NCBI GenBank assembly: GCA_026414565.1 | Contig: JAOAIT010000027.1 | Coordinates: forward strand, 62,001-126,000 | DNA length: 64,000 nucleotides | Reading direction: 5' to 3' | From: Verrucomicrobiia bacterium | GTDB taxonomy: Bacteria > Verrucomicrobiota > Verrucomicrobiia > Limisphaerales > Fontisphaeraceae | Part shown: positions 37,502 through 45,819 of the stretch, one piece after another | Layout: each line of letters begins with the position of its first letter | Numbering within the stretch: position 1 is the first letter of the stretch | Notes under the pieces: model-generated | What the model was told of the DNA's origin: nothing | Databases searched by the model: none | Seen by the model: only the letters and a program-made list of their open reading frames with translations | Position numbers and translations under genes: made by a program

Positions 37502-38347
37502 TTATTGTTGGGAGCGCGGCAGCCCCCCCACCGGCCGCATGGGCTGCAACAGCTCGTAGTCCACCAGCGCATACACCGGGCGGCCCTGGCGGTCCCGCAA
37601 TACCTGCCCGTTGTCGCGCCCGCGCAATATGCAGTGCGCCGGCTTAATGTCAAGCATCTGAAAGCCGCAGCGGCGCAATTCCTCGGCGGCCAGCGCGAGA
37701 ATCTCTTCAAAGAACCGCACCCGCTCGGGCATGGGCCAGCCCAGCGCCTCGGCGGCTTGCTCGGCATCCTGGCCGCGAATCCAGGCGTACAACAGGAGGT
37801 ATTGGCGGCAGGGATCCAGCGGGGCGCCGGGATGACGCTGGAGGACGGCGGCGATTTTGTCCTCGCTGCGCCCCAGTTGCCACGGCTCGAGCCGGTGCGG
37901 CGGTGAAAAAATGCCCAGGGGCCGTTTGGTGATGATGCGGCGTCCGCCGCCGGCCGGCCGCGCCGCCCGCAGGGCCAGCACATGGGCCACCTCCTCAAAG
38001 GGGCTGTTGAAGTCCGCGTTGGGGTAGGCGCACAAGACATCCGTATCCAGGGGCACGCGCGTGCCGAAGCGGTTGTAGCGCACCACCACCTGCAGGGATT
38101 TGCCCGCCACGGGGCGGGTGACCACGCGGCAGATGGTGCTGGTGCCCAGGAGCCGCTGGCGGTGGGTGATGAACCACTCATGGGCAAACCAGTTTTCCGG
38201 CTGCAAATGCGCCGCCCACGGGCGGCCCAGCTCGGTGAGAAAAAGATCGCCCGCGGCGCCCAGCGATCGCCATTCGTAGGGCACCCCGAGCACTTCGATG
38301 TTTTGCGGGGCGGTGACGGTCATGAAGGCCGGCGGTTGGCCGGGCAT
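37502..38347 (-). CDS. Protein with kinase-like C-terminal motif, function unknown
   Basis: A 281-residue cytosolic protein. Near its C-terminus the pair MLDIKPAHCILRG and ALVDYELLQ is spaced like the catalytic loop and the metal-binding D of protein-kinase-like folds, with D in DIKP and D in VDYE. No glycine-rich loop is obvious at the N-terminus, so this may be a divergent or inactive kinase. The ATG at 38347 overlaps the stop of the preceding gene (TGATG), and a GTG one codon earlier is also possible. Overlap with the CoA-binding gene suggests co-translation. Family unknown. Confidence 0.65.
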   Translation of the reverse strand: MPGQPPAFMTVTAPQNIEVLGVPYEWRSLGAAGDLFLTELGRPWAAHLQPENWFAHEWFITHRQRLLGTSTICRVVTRPVAGKSLQVVVRYNRFGTRVPLDTDVLCAYPNADFNSPFEEVAHVLALRAARPAGGGRRIITKRPLGIFSPPHRLEPWQLGRSEDKIAAVLQRHPGAPLDPCRQYLLLYAWIRGQDAEQAAEALGWPMPERVRFFEEILALAAEELRRCGFQMLDIKPAHCILRGRDNGQVLRDRQGRPVYALVDYELLQPMRPVGGLPRSQQ

Positions 38348-38715
38348 CACATGCTTTCCGGCGACATGCCCACCGCCAGGATGCTGCAGGCCTGCACCAC
38401 GTTGAGTTTCAAGCGCGCGGCCTCGGCAAGCACTTCGTCCGACTCGGTGCCCGGATTAAGCCACAGCTCGTCGCAGCCCTTGGCGGCGATGTCAGGCAGC
38501 AATTTTAACAAAACGGGCGGCGGGACATAAACAGAAATAATCTCCGGCCGCACCGGCACCTCCCCGAGGGTGGGGTAGGCGCGCAGGCCCTCGATGGTGG
38601 GCTCGTGGGGGTTGACGGGATACACCGTGTAACCCTGTTGCCGGAAGGCGCGCACCGCCTTGTTGCCGAATTTTTGGCGGTTGTTCGAGGCGCCAATGAC
38701 TGCGACACTTTTCAT
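38347..38715 (-). CDS. CoA-binding (CoA_binding_2, YccU-like) protein
   Basis: A 122-residue Rossmann-fold protein. VAVIGASNNRQKFGNKAVRA at the N-terminus is the nucleotide/CoA-binding loop. GYTVYPVNPHEPTIEGLRAY and a C-terminal block with ELWLNPGTESDE and VVQACSILAVG complete the small CoA-binding domain. Family members bind CoA or are regulatory versions of the succinyl-CoA synthetase alpha domain; no reaction is known. The length is normal for the single-domain group. It begins a three-gene run ending in the DUF4914 protein. Confidence 0.85.
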   Translation of the reverse strand: MKSVAVIGASNNRQKFGNKAVRAFRQQGYTVYPVNPHEPTIEGLRAYPTLGEVPVRPEIISVYVPPPVLLKLLPDIAAKGCDELWLNPGTESDEVLAEAARLKLNVVQACSILAVGMSPESM

Positions 38716-38804
38716 CCCCCCAATAAAGCCCCGGGAGTCCGCCGATGCAAGCGAGGGCCGGCATGCGCCGGTCCGGCCGGCGGACGGGGCTGCGGGCGGG
38801 GGCG

Positions 38805-41645
38805 TCAGAACTCGATTTCGTAGTAGGGTGTGTGTTCGGCTTCGCCGTTCAGGATGACGCGGTTGTTTTGGACGGGCAGGGTCTGGCCGGTGCGCACGCC
38901 GTTATGGTCGAGCACATGCACGCGCTGGATGGGGCGGCCGCTCCATTGCAGCTCAGCGCGGACCGGCTCCATGAGGATGGGGGCGGCGCCCTTGTGAAGC
39001 AATTCGTTGCCCGCGGGGCTGAACTTCATGCCGGTGTTGCGGGCGCGGGCCAGGGCCACCACCAGCACGCGGCGGGCATTGGCCAGGGTGGCGTTGCGCT
39101 CCACGGCGGTGACATAGAGGGCCGCAAATCTGGATTGCGGCGTGAGGGTCACCTCGCCCAGGCGCGCCGGCTGCCCGGCGGCGAAGCCCACCACGGCCTT
39201 GGTGCCGGGGGTGTCCATGAGAAAGAAGCCGCTGGTGGGCTGGTTGCCCGGCTTCCAGCGGAGCTGGCGGGTGGTGGAGACGAGGAAATCATTTTGGAGG
39301 TGGGGTTTGAGGTCAAACACGGGGGTGTCGCGCCATTGGGGGGTGAACTGCACCACGCAGCGGGCCACGGCCAGCGCGCCGGCGGGCACCTGGGCGCTGT
39401 CAAGCTCCTTGTCATCATAGCCCTGCGCCACGGAATCTTCGAAGCCCAGTTTGCCCTGGAAGAGGGAGGGGAGGTGGACATGGCGGACGGCCAGGGGCGG
39501 CGCCTCCTGCACGTCGCCGCGCAGCACCTGGCGGGCCACGGCGGGGAAAACGCCCAGGATTTGCGGGGCCATGACGTCCCATTCGCTGCCGCCCAACTGG
39601 CGGCTGAAGGTGGCCTGGTCGCCGTTCTGGAACATGTAGGAGGCGTCCCACCCCTGGAGGCCCATGCCGTAGGCGCCGAGGAGGGCGGGGCCTTCCACGC
39701 CCCACTCGTTGGGGAAGACGTGAATCCACTCGGAAAGCATGAAGGGGCGGTCAGCCACCTGTTGCAGGCCGCTGCTCAGCATGCCCGAGCCGGGACGCGC
39801 CAGCATGGAGCCGGCGCCAAAGGTGCGGCCGCTGCCGCCGCCGAAGTAGTTGTGGCGGTCAATCAGGCCCACGCGGTAGTCGGTGTGGAGATTGGCATAG
39901 TGGCTGAAGGCGCGGCCGGCCTGCCAGTTGCTGCCCAGGATTTCGCCGTCGAAACCGGCGGCGCGGACGGCGGCCACGAAGCGATCATAGGCTTCGTTTT
40001 GCAGGGTGTAGAGGAATTCCAGGGTGTCGAGCAGGCGCTGGCGGCGGAAAGCCTGGCTGCCGTTCAACTGGGCGGGGTCCCAATACCACGGATTGCCCAG
40101 GGGGAGGAGGTTGCGTTTGTCCAGATGCTCGCCGGCGGGGAAGCCGTCATTTTGGAAGCCATCGAGGGCCCGCTCCCCCCAGGCTTTGAGGAGGCCGGCG
40201 TGGCTGCCATATTTTTTGCGCAGCCAGTCGGAGAACCGCTCGCCCACCTGGCGGCGCAAGGTGGCGCTTTTTTGGAGCGGCTGCATGGAGGTGTAGAAGA
40301 AAATGCTTTGTTCATTGATGATTTCGACGGCCCAGACGGCCGGATCTTTGGCGTAGGCGAGGCCGGTGTAGGCGTTGGTATGGCGGAGGAGATTGACGAT
40401 CTGGCGGATGTGGAGGTTCTGCAGCTCCGGGGAGTAAAAGAAGGCGCTGTGCGGGGCGCTGAGACGCCCGCCGCGGCCCTGGAGCTGCCCAAACTCGTCC
40501 ATGAACGGCACGTCCCGGCGATCGGCCGGGCCCATTTTGAGGGTGCCGAAGTGGGCGCTGAGTTTGACGTAGATGCCGGCTTCCTTGAATTTGGCGATCT
40601 GGTAATCCATGCGGTCCAGGCCGGCGGGATCGTATTCGGCCGCGCTGTCCTCGGCCTGGATGCCGGCCCAGCCGGTGCCGTCGGCGAATTTGTGCAGGCG
40701 GACGCTGTTGATGCCGTAGCGGGGATAGAGGGCGGCGCGTTTTTCGGCCAGCGCCTTGTCGGGGGCGCAGGCGTTGTAACAGAGGTTAAGGCCCCACAGT
40801 TTGATGGGCTGGCCCTGGTAAAGGAGCTGATGCTCGCGGCGCACAATCCGCCCGTGGCGGCCGGCCGGCTTGTCGAGCCACGCGCTCATGTCCAGCACGG
40901 AATTGGTGGCCATGCCGGTGCCGCGCCACGGGTACCAGGCGGCCATGTTGTCGGTGTCGGGGATTTCCTCCGCGCTGGCATACCAGGTGACCGGCCCGGG
41001 CAGCGTGAGGGTGAGGTTCAGCTCCCGCGCGTTGCCGGCGGCAAGGCGTTCTTTGGCCAGCACGATGCGCGCGGCGCCGTCGGCGGCGACTTCAATGGGC
41101 GGCTCCAAACGCAGGAGGGCTTCGGCGCCGGCGGGGGTGCGGAAGCGCAGGGCGCTCACGGCGTCGCCCACCGGCCCCAGGGGCAGGGGCAGGTTCAGGG
41201 TGCGGGATTTGCCGGCGGTCTCGGCCACGAGCTGGCCGCCCTTGAAGGCGGCGGCGGGGGCCACTTCGGCAATGAAAAGCGTGAGGGCGGTATCGCGATC
41301 GGCGCTCAAAGCATAGGTGATTTGCAGGGTGTTGGGCTGGGTCTGGCGGGCGGCCAGTTGGAGCGTCAATCTGGCCTGGCCGATGGTGCAGGTGAAGGTG
41401 CCGGCGGCGGTGCGGTTTTCCGCCTTGGTGCTGCCGTTGATGCCGGTCCAGGCCCAATTCGGCCCCCAGGCGGCGAGGCCCAGGCGGAGGAAATCGGCTC
41501 CCTGATGGCTGATGCTGATGCCGCCCCGGCCGTCGGCCAGGGCAATGAACGGCGTGGCGGCGGGCGCGGCCCCCAGGCCAACGGCTCCCAGCAGGGCGAG
41601 AACAGCCAACATTCCGGTACGAAGCACGGCGCGTATGGATTGCAT
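38805..41645 (-). CDS. Secreted clan GH-A glycoside hydrolase-like protein
   Basis: A 946-residue exported protein with a signal peptide (RTGMLAVLALLGAVGLGAAPA). An N-terminal beta-sandwich of about 230 residues precedes a TIM barrel. The barrel has the two glutamates of a retaining GH-A enzyme: acid/base E445 in IINEQS after strand 4 and nucleophile E639 in FMLSEWIHVF after strand 7. A C-terminal beta domain follows. The substrate is probably a plant or algal polysaccharide, and family membership cannot be fixed by eye. The ATG at 41645 gives the signal peptide; the longer frame starts 12 codons earlier. It stands beside the HEAT-repeat and oxidoreductase genes on the same strand. Confidence 0.82.
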   Translation of the reverse strand: MQSIRAVLRTGMLAVLALLGAVGLGAAPAATPFIALADGRGGISISHQGADFLRLGLAAWGPNWAWTGINGSTKAENRTAAGTFTCTIGQARLTLQLAARQTQPNTLQITYALSADRDTALTLFIAEVAPAAAFKGGQLVAETAGKSRTLNLPLPLGPVGDAVSALRFRTPAGAEALLRLEPPIEVAADGAARIVLAKERLAAGNARELNLTLTLPGPVTWYASAEEIPDTDNMAAWYPWRGTGMATNSVLDMSAWLDKPAGRHGRIVRREHQLLYQGQPIKLWGLNLCYNACAPDKALAEKRAALYPRYGINSVRLHKFADGTGWAGIQAEDSAAEYDPAGLDRMDYQIAKFKEAGIYVKLSAHFGTLKMGPADRRDVPFMDEFGQLQGRGGRLSAPHSAFFYSPELQNLHIRQIVNLLRHTNAYTGLAYAKDPAVWAVEIINEQSIFFYTSMQPLQKSATLRRQVGERFSDWLRKKYGSHAGLLKAWGERALDGFQNDGFPAGEHLDKRNLLPLGNPWYWDPAQLNGSQAFRRQRLLDTLEFLYTLQNEAYDRFVAAVRAAGFDGEILGSNWQAGRAFSHYANLHTDYRVGLIDRHNYFGGGSGRTFGAGSMLARPGSGMLSSGLQQVADRPFMLSEWIHVFPNEWGVEGPALLGAYGMGLQGWDASYMFQNGDQATFSRQLGGSEWDVMAPQILGVFPAVARQVLRGDVQEAPPLAVRHVHLPSLFQGKLGFEDSVAQGYDDKELDSAQVPAGALAVARCVVQFTPQWRDTPVFDLKPHLQNDFLVSTTRQLRWKPGNQPTSGFFLMDTPGTKAVVGFAAGQPARLGEVTLTPQSRFAALYVTAVERNATLANARRVLVVALARARNTGMKFSPAGNELLHKGAAPILMEPVRAELQWSGRPIQRVHVLDHNGVRTGQTLPVQNNRVILNGEAEHTPYYEIEF

Positions 41646-41736
41646 AGGCTCAAGCAGAAACAGACCGCCTGCTGCGGTCAAGCCCGGACTTGGCGCCCCC
41701 TCTGCGCGCGGGCGGGCGGCCCTGTGGAGGAGGGAA

Positions 41737-44157
41737 TTATTCCGGCAGCCGGTATTTCAAGCCGGTGAGGCGGGTGCCATCCGGCTTGACGAGCCGGGCG
41801 CAAAATTCCCAGCCCAAATTGTTCTGGGTCAGTTTGATGAGCAGCGTATTCCACCCGGCCTGGAGGGTGAGGTCGGCCTTGTCCGAGCCGGGGGTCAGGG
41901 GACGGGCCACGTTGAGGGCGGCCACCTGGCGGCCGTTGAGCCAGATTTTCACGCCGTCATCGCTGCCAAATTCGAGGCGGGCGGGCTGCTCCTTTTCGGA
42001 GAACACCTGGGTGCGGAGATAGGCCACGCGTTGCTCGCCGCCGAGGGCCTTGAGCACATCCATGACGTAGGGCCGTTTGGGATCGGCGCCGGCGGGCAGC
42101 GGTTGCCAGGCGATGCCGGCGGCCTGGGCGGTTTCGGGCGGGAAGACCACCTCGAACAATTCCTGGAATGATTTGCCGGTTTGTTGGTAGGGGCCGGCCA
42201 ACTGCCAGAGGGTGATATAATCGGCCAGGGCCTCGATTTGTTGGAGGCGGGTTTGCAGTTCCTTCTGGCGGGCGGGATCGCTCACGTTTTTCAGGGCGGT
42301 CTGCAGGGCGCGCGTGCACTGGCCGGGATGCGCCCCGCCGAGGCTGGCCGCCAGCTCGGACACGGCCTGGGCGGCTTCCTGTTGCAGGGCGGCGTCGGCG
42401 GTGAGCTGGGCGGCCAAGTCCAGGGATTCGAGGGCCGGCACGGCTGCCAGGCGGCCCAGGATGAGCCGTTTTTCCTCGGGGCGGCCGGCCAGCCCGAGCA
42501 GCTCGCGCAGGGTGGCGGCCCGCTGCGCGGTGGCGCCGCCGGCGCCTTCCTCATGGATCAGGCGGGTGGCGCCGCGCACGGCAAGCACGCGGACAGTGTT
42601 TTCCGGCGCGGAGCGGGCCAGCTCGAGGAGCGCGGGCAGCACGGCGGGATCCACCGCGTCGCACAAGGCCCGGAGGGCGGCCAGGCGGGCCTGGGGATCG
42701 GCGTCCTGCCGGCCGGCCAGGAGGGCGGCGCGGCTGCGTTCATGCCGGAGCTGGGCCAGCACGGGATACAAGGCCGCCCGGGCGGGCGGCTCGCCTTGCA
42801 GGCCGGCCACCAGCGGCTCGGGGGAGAAATCCGGGCGGGATTGGAGGCGGCGGCAGGCCTCAAGAAGGGCCTCCTGGGCTGCGCGGCGCCGGGCTTCGTC
42901 GGGGGCTTGTTGCAGGGCCTGGACCAGCGCGCCAAGCTGGGCGGGCTGGGCCAGTTGTCCCACGGCGCGCACGGCGGCGGCGCGGGCGTGGTCCGGGCCG
43001 GTGCGGGCCAGTTGGAGGAGCTGGGGCACGGCGGCGGTTTCCTGGCGGGCGGCGAGGGTCTGGATGATTTCGTTTTGCAGGGCGGGGGCGGCAGTGGGAA
43101 GCAGTTGCAACAGGGCATCGGCCAGCGGCTCGCGCAGCCGCGCCAGGGCCCGGCGGGCGGCCTTTTGCTCCTGGGGGTCGGTGGCGGTGGCCGCCTGCAA
43201 CATGGCGGGGGCCTGGGCGGCCTGGCCCAGCTCGGCCAGGGCGTCGAGGGCGGCGATGCGCACGTAACTCTCGGGGCTTTGCAGGGCCGCCACGAGGGCG
43301 GGCACGGCCTGGCGCGAGCCATGACGGCGCAGAATCTCGATGACGGCGGCCTGCACCGGTGGCGGCAGTTGAGGCAGGAGGCGGGACAATTCCTGGGTAA
43401 TTTCGGGCGCCGTCAGCTCCGGCGCCACCTGGAGCGCGGCGCGTTGCTGAACAGCATCGGCGCCCAACAATCCCTCGCGCAGGAGGGTGAGGCGGCGTTT
43501 CTTATCCGCCCGGAGCAGGCCGCACCAGGCGGCCTGGCGGACGGCGGGAGGTTCCTGGGCCGCCGTCAGGCGTTGGTAAACTTTGAGGGCCGCGGCGGGG
43601 TCAGGCCCATAGGCCGTGGCTTCTGCGGCCAGGAGCAGGCCGTCCACAACGGCGGTGCGCACGGGGCCGGTGGTTTTGTCCAGCAAGGGCTGCAGGAGTT
43701 TGAGGGCCTCGGCGCCGCCGCGCCTGCCGAGCGCGCGGGCGGCGGCAATGACGATGTCCGGGTTGCCATTGTTGAGGAAACGGGCCACGGGGGCGATGGG
43801 CATGTCAGGCCGTTCACCAAGCGATTGGAGCACGCCGGCTTTCAAGTCATCGCGGGTATCCGCCAGGGCGGCCACCAGGGCGGCAGTGGCCTGGGGGCCG
43901 GGCAGGGATTCCAGGGCATAGCGGGCCGAATGGGAAAGCTGGGGGTCCAGCAGCAGGCGGGCCAGGGCCGGCACGGCGGCGGCGGTGCCGATGCGCTTGA
44001 GCTGCGCGCAGGCGGCGTCTTTTTGCTCGGGCGGCGCGGCACTTTGCAGCACGGCAATGAGCTGGGCTTCATTGGTGGCGGGGGCCGCGGGGGCGGTCCC
44101 CGGCAGGCAAGCCAGCAGGCCCAGGAGCGCGAGCAGGGGCGGCAATGGGGTTTTCAT
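41737..44157 (-). CDS. Secreted HEAT-repeat protein
   Basis: An 806-residue exported protein with a signal peptide (PLPPLLALLGLLACLPGTAPA). More than fifteen HEAT-like helical repeats follow (for example AAVPALARLLLDPQLSH, VPALVAALQSPESYVRIAALDALAELG). The last about 100 residues form a beta domain with SDDGVKIWLNGRQVAALNV and LQAGWNTLLIKLTQNNLGW, resembling the PA14/CBM-like tails attached to Verrucomicrobial and Planctomycetal secreted proteins. The ATG at 44157 is chosen for the signal peptide. It is probably a scaffold or binding protein in the periplasm. It starts 48 bases after the oxidoreductase stop on the same strand, so the two may share a transcript. Confidence 0.82.
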   Translation of the reverse strand: MKTPLPPLLALLGLLACLPGTAPAAPATNEAQLIAVLQSAAPPEQKDAACAQLKRIGTAAAVPALARLLLDPQLSHSARYALESLPGPQATAALVAALADTRDDLKAGVLQSLGERPDMPIAPVARFLNNGNPDIVIAAARALGRRGGAEALKLLQPLLDKTTGPVRTAVVDGLLLAAEATAYGPDPAAALKVYQRLTAAQEPPAVRQAAWCGLLRADKKRRLTLLREGLLGADAVQQRAALQVAPELTAPEITQELSRLLPQLPPPVQAAVIEILRRHGSRQAVPALVAALQSPESYVRIAALDALAELGQAAQAPAMLQAATATDPQEQKAARRALARLREPLADALLQLLPTAAPALQNEIIQTLAARQETAAVPQLLQLARTGPDHARAAAVRAVGQLAQPAQLGALVQALQQAPDEARRRAAQEALLEACRRLQSRPDFSPEPLVAGLQGEPPARAALYPVLAQLRHERSRAALLAGRQDADPQARLAALRALCDAVDPAVLPALLELARSAPENTVRVLAVRGATRLIHEEGAGGATAQRAATLRELLGLAGRPEEKRLILGRLAAVPALESLDLAAQLTADAALQQEAAQAVSELAASLGGAHPGQCTRALQTALKNVSDPARQKELQTRLQQIEALADYITLWQLAGPYQQTGKSFQELFEVVFPPETAQAAGIAWQPLPAGADPKRPYVMDVLKALGGEQRVAYLRTQVFSEKEQPARLEFGSDDGVKIWLNGRQVAALNVARPLTPGSDKADLTLQAGWNTLLIKLTQNNLGWEFCARLVKPDGTRLTGLKYRLPE

Positions 44158-44204
44158 GGGAGATCGGGGAGGGAAGGGATGCATGGGTTGGCGGAGGGAA
44201 AAAC

Positions 44205-45521
44205 TTAAACCTGCCACGGCGGGCGTTGGGCGATGGAGAGGAGGCGGTTGGCTTCGTCATCGCCGACAAACAGCTCGGCATGGGGATCCCATTTGAGGGG
44301 ACGTTGCAATATCTTCTCAATGCCGCCCAGCAGCAGGGCGCTGGCGGCGCGGTGGGCGATGTCGGCGTCGCAGATGGTTTTTTTCCGGGATTTGACGCAT
44401 TCCAGGAAATTGCCGGAGTGGCTGTCACTATAATAGAGGTGGACTTCGTTGGGGCGCAACGGCTCGCGGATGATGTCCTCGGGGTAGCTCACCAGATTGC
44501 CGCGGTCCACGGCCAGGCGGCCATGGGTGCCCACGAAGCAGCAGCCGCCATCGTGGCCGACGCGCTCGCCGGGGTAGGGCCGGCCGTGGACGACGACGCC
44601 GTTGGCGTAGCGGTAGGAGGTGCGGCCTTCGTCCATGAAGAGGTCCACCGGGCCGGAGTCATCCATGCCGGCGGCCCATTGCACGATGTCGTAGTGATGC
44701 TGCCCCCAGTTCAACTCGCCGATGTCGTAACGATGGGCGCCGGTGTTGCCGTCGTAGGGCGCCCAGGGGGCGGGGCCGAGGTACAAATCCCAGTCCAGCG
44801 TTTCGGGGACGGGTTTGGGGGGGCCGAACTTGGCGCCCCAGGCGATGGCGCCGCCGTCGCGGTAGGCGTAGATTTCCTTGAGCTGGCCGAGGCGCCCGCT
44901 GCGGACGTACTCGCAGGCGCGGCGGAAATAGCCGTTGTACTCGCTGCGCTGCTGGGTGCCGGCCTGATAGACGCGCCCGTAGCGGCGCACGGCCTGGAGC
45001 ACGGCCTGGCTTTCGCGGACGGTGCAGGCGGTGGGTTTTTCGCAGTAAATGTCCTTGCCCGCCTGGGCGGCCATGACGGACATGACGGCGTGCCAGTGGG
45101 CCGGGGAGGCAATCAGCACGGCGTCAATGTCGGCGCGGTCCAGCACGTTGCGGAAGTCGGCATACGCTTCGCAGGGGCGGTAGCCGGTCTGGCCATAGGT
45201 TTGTTGGTAATGTTGATTCACGCGGTCTCGGGCGCGCTCGCGGCGGTCCCGCCACACATCGCAGACGGCGAGCACCTGCACATCCTTGCGGGCGGTGTAA
45301 CCGCCGGCCAGATACGTCCACGCGCCGCCCAGCAAATGCCCGGCGCCCTGGCCGCCGACACCGATAAAGCCCATGGCCACCCGCTCACTGGGGGGCAGCG
45401 CGCCGCCGCGGCCCAGCACGGGAGCGGGGAGACAGAGGGGGGCGGTGAGACAGGCGCCGGTCAGGGCCAGTTGCCGCCGGAGAAACTGGCGCCGCGAGAG
45501 TCCCGGGGATGCGGATTTCAT
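44205..45521 (-). CDS. TAT-exported Gfo/Idh/MocA-family oxidoreductase
   Basis: A 438-residue NAD(P)-dependent oxidoreductase. The N-terminus SRRQFLRRQLALTGACL is a twin-arginine signal, so it is probably exported folded with its cofactor. The Rossmann fold starts MGFIGVGGQGAGH, followed by VLAVCDVW and DAVLIASPAHWHAVM, with EKPTACTVRESQAV as the family EKP motif. RYDIGELNWGQHHYDIVQWA near residue 270 is the catalytic-domain segment. Substrates of the exported group are sugars or sugar acids. It is the first gene in a minus-strand run with the HEAT-repeat protein and is divergent from nusA. Confidence 0.9.
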   Translation of the reverse strand: MKSASPGLSRRQFLRRQLALTGACLTAPLCLPAPVLGRGGALPPSERVAMGFIGVGGQGAGHLLGGAWTYLAGGYTARKDVQVLAVCDVWRDRRERARDRVNQHYQQTYGQTGYRPCEAYADFRNVLDRADIDAVLIASPAHWHAVMSVMAAQAGKDIYCEKPTACTVRESQAVLQAVRRYGRVYQAGTQQRSEYNGYFRRACEYVRSGRLGQLKEIYAYRDGGAIAWGAKFGPPKPVPETLDWDLYLGPAPWAPYDGNTGAHRYDIGELNWGQHHYDIVQWAAGMDDSGPVDLFMDEGRTSYRYANGVVVHGRPYPGERVGHDGGCCFVGTHGRLAVDRGNLVSYPEDIIREPLRPNEVHLYYSDSHSGNFLECVKSRKKTICDADIAHRAASALLLGGIEKILQRPLKWDPHAELFVGDDEANRLLSIAQRPPWQV

Positions 45522-45679
45522 GGTGCAGGATTATGCGGGCGGCGGCGCGGATGTAAAACTTAAACTGGGGCCAGGCATTTTCTGAATGTCAGAGGGGCGG
45601 AAGGTTCAGCGGAGACGGGTGAGGAGGCGGCACGGTGGGGCCGGGGGCCGCCCGGGCTGTTGGCATCGGAAAAAAGCGC

Positions 45680-45713
45680 TTGACGTTAAAGGAGCAGGGG
45701 TGTTAATTATACG
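45680..45713 (+). promoter_or_regulatory. Possible promoter of the nusA operon
   Basis: TTGACG (45680-45685) is a good -35 element. Seventeen bases later TTAATT (45703-45708) is a weak -10, and the overlapping TATACG (45708-45713) would give a 22-base spacer. It lies between the divergent oxidoreductase start and the nusA leader hairpins. Position and A/T content support a promoter here, but the elements are imperfect. Confidence 0.35.
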
Positions 45714-45730
45714 CTGACATTGCAAAACGG

Positions 45731-45786
45731 GCCGGCGTCGAGCCGGCATGAGAAAAGTCGGGAAGGCAACTTCGTCCGACTTTTTT
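45731..45786 (+). promoter_or_regulatory. Tandem hairpins in the nusA leader, possible attenuator
   Basis: A GCCGGC/GCCGGC stem (45731-45736 with 45742-45747) is followed by a 9-bp stem AAAAGTCGG/CCGACTTTT (45753-45761 with 45776-45784). A T run (45781-45786) completes an intrinsic-terminator layout, 33 bases before the nusA ATG at 45820. Because it precedes nusA in the same direction and no plus-strand gene lies upstream, it may attenuate this operon. NusA is known to affect hairpin pausing and to autoregulate in some bacteria; that link is inference here. Confidence 0.6.
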
Positions 45787-45819
45787 GTTCCCCACGGGGA
45801 ACGGAGCACTGGATGGGTT

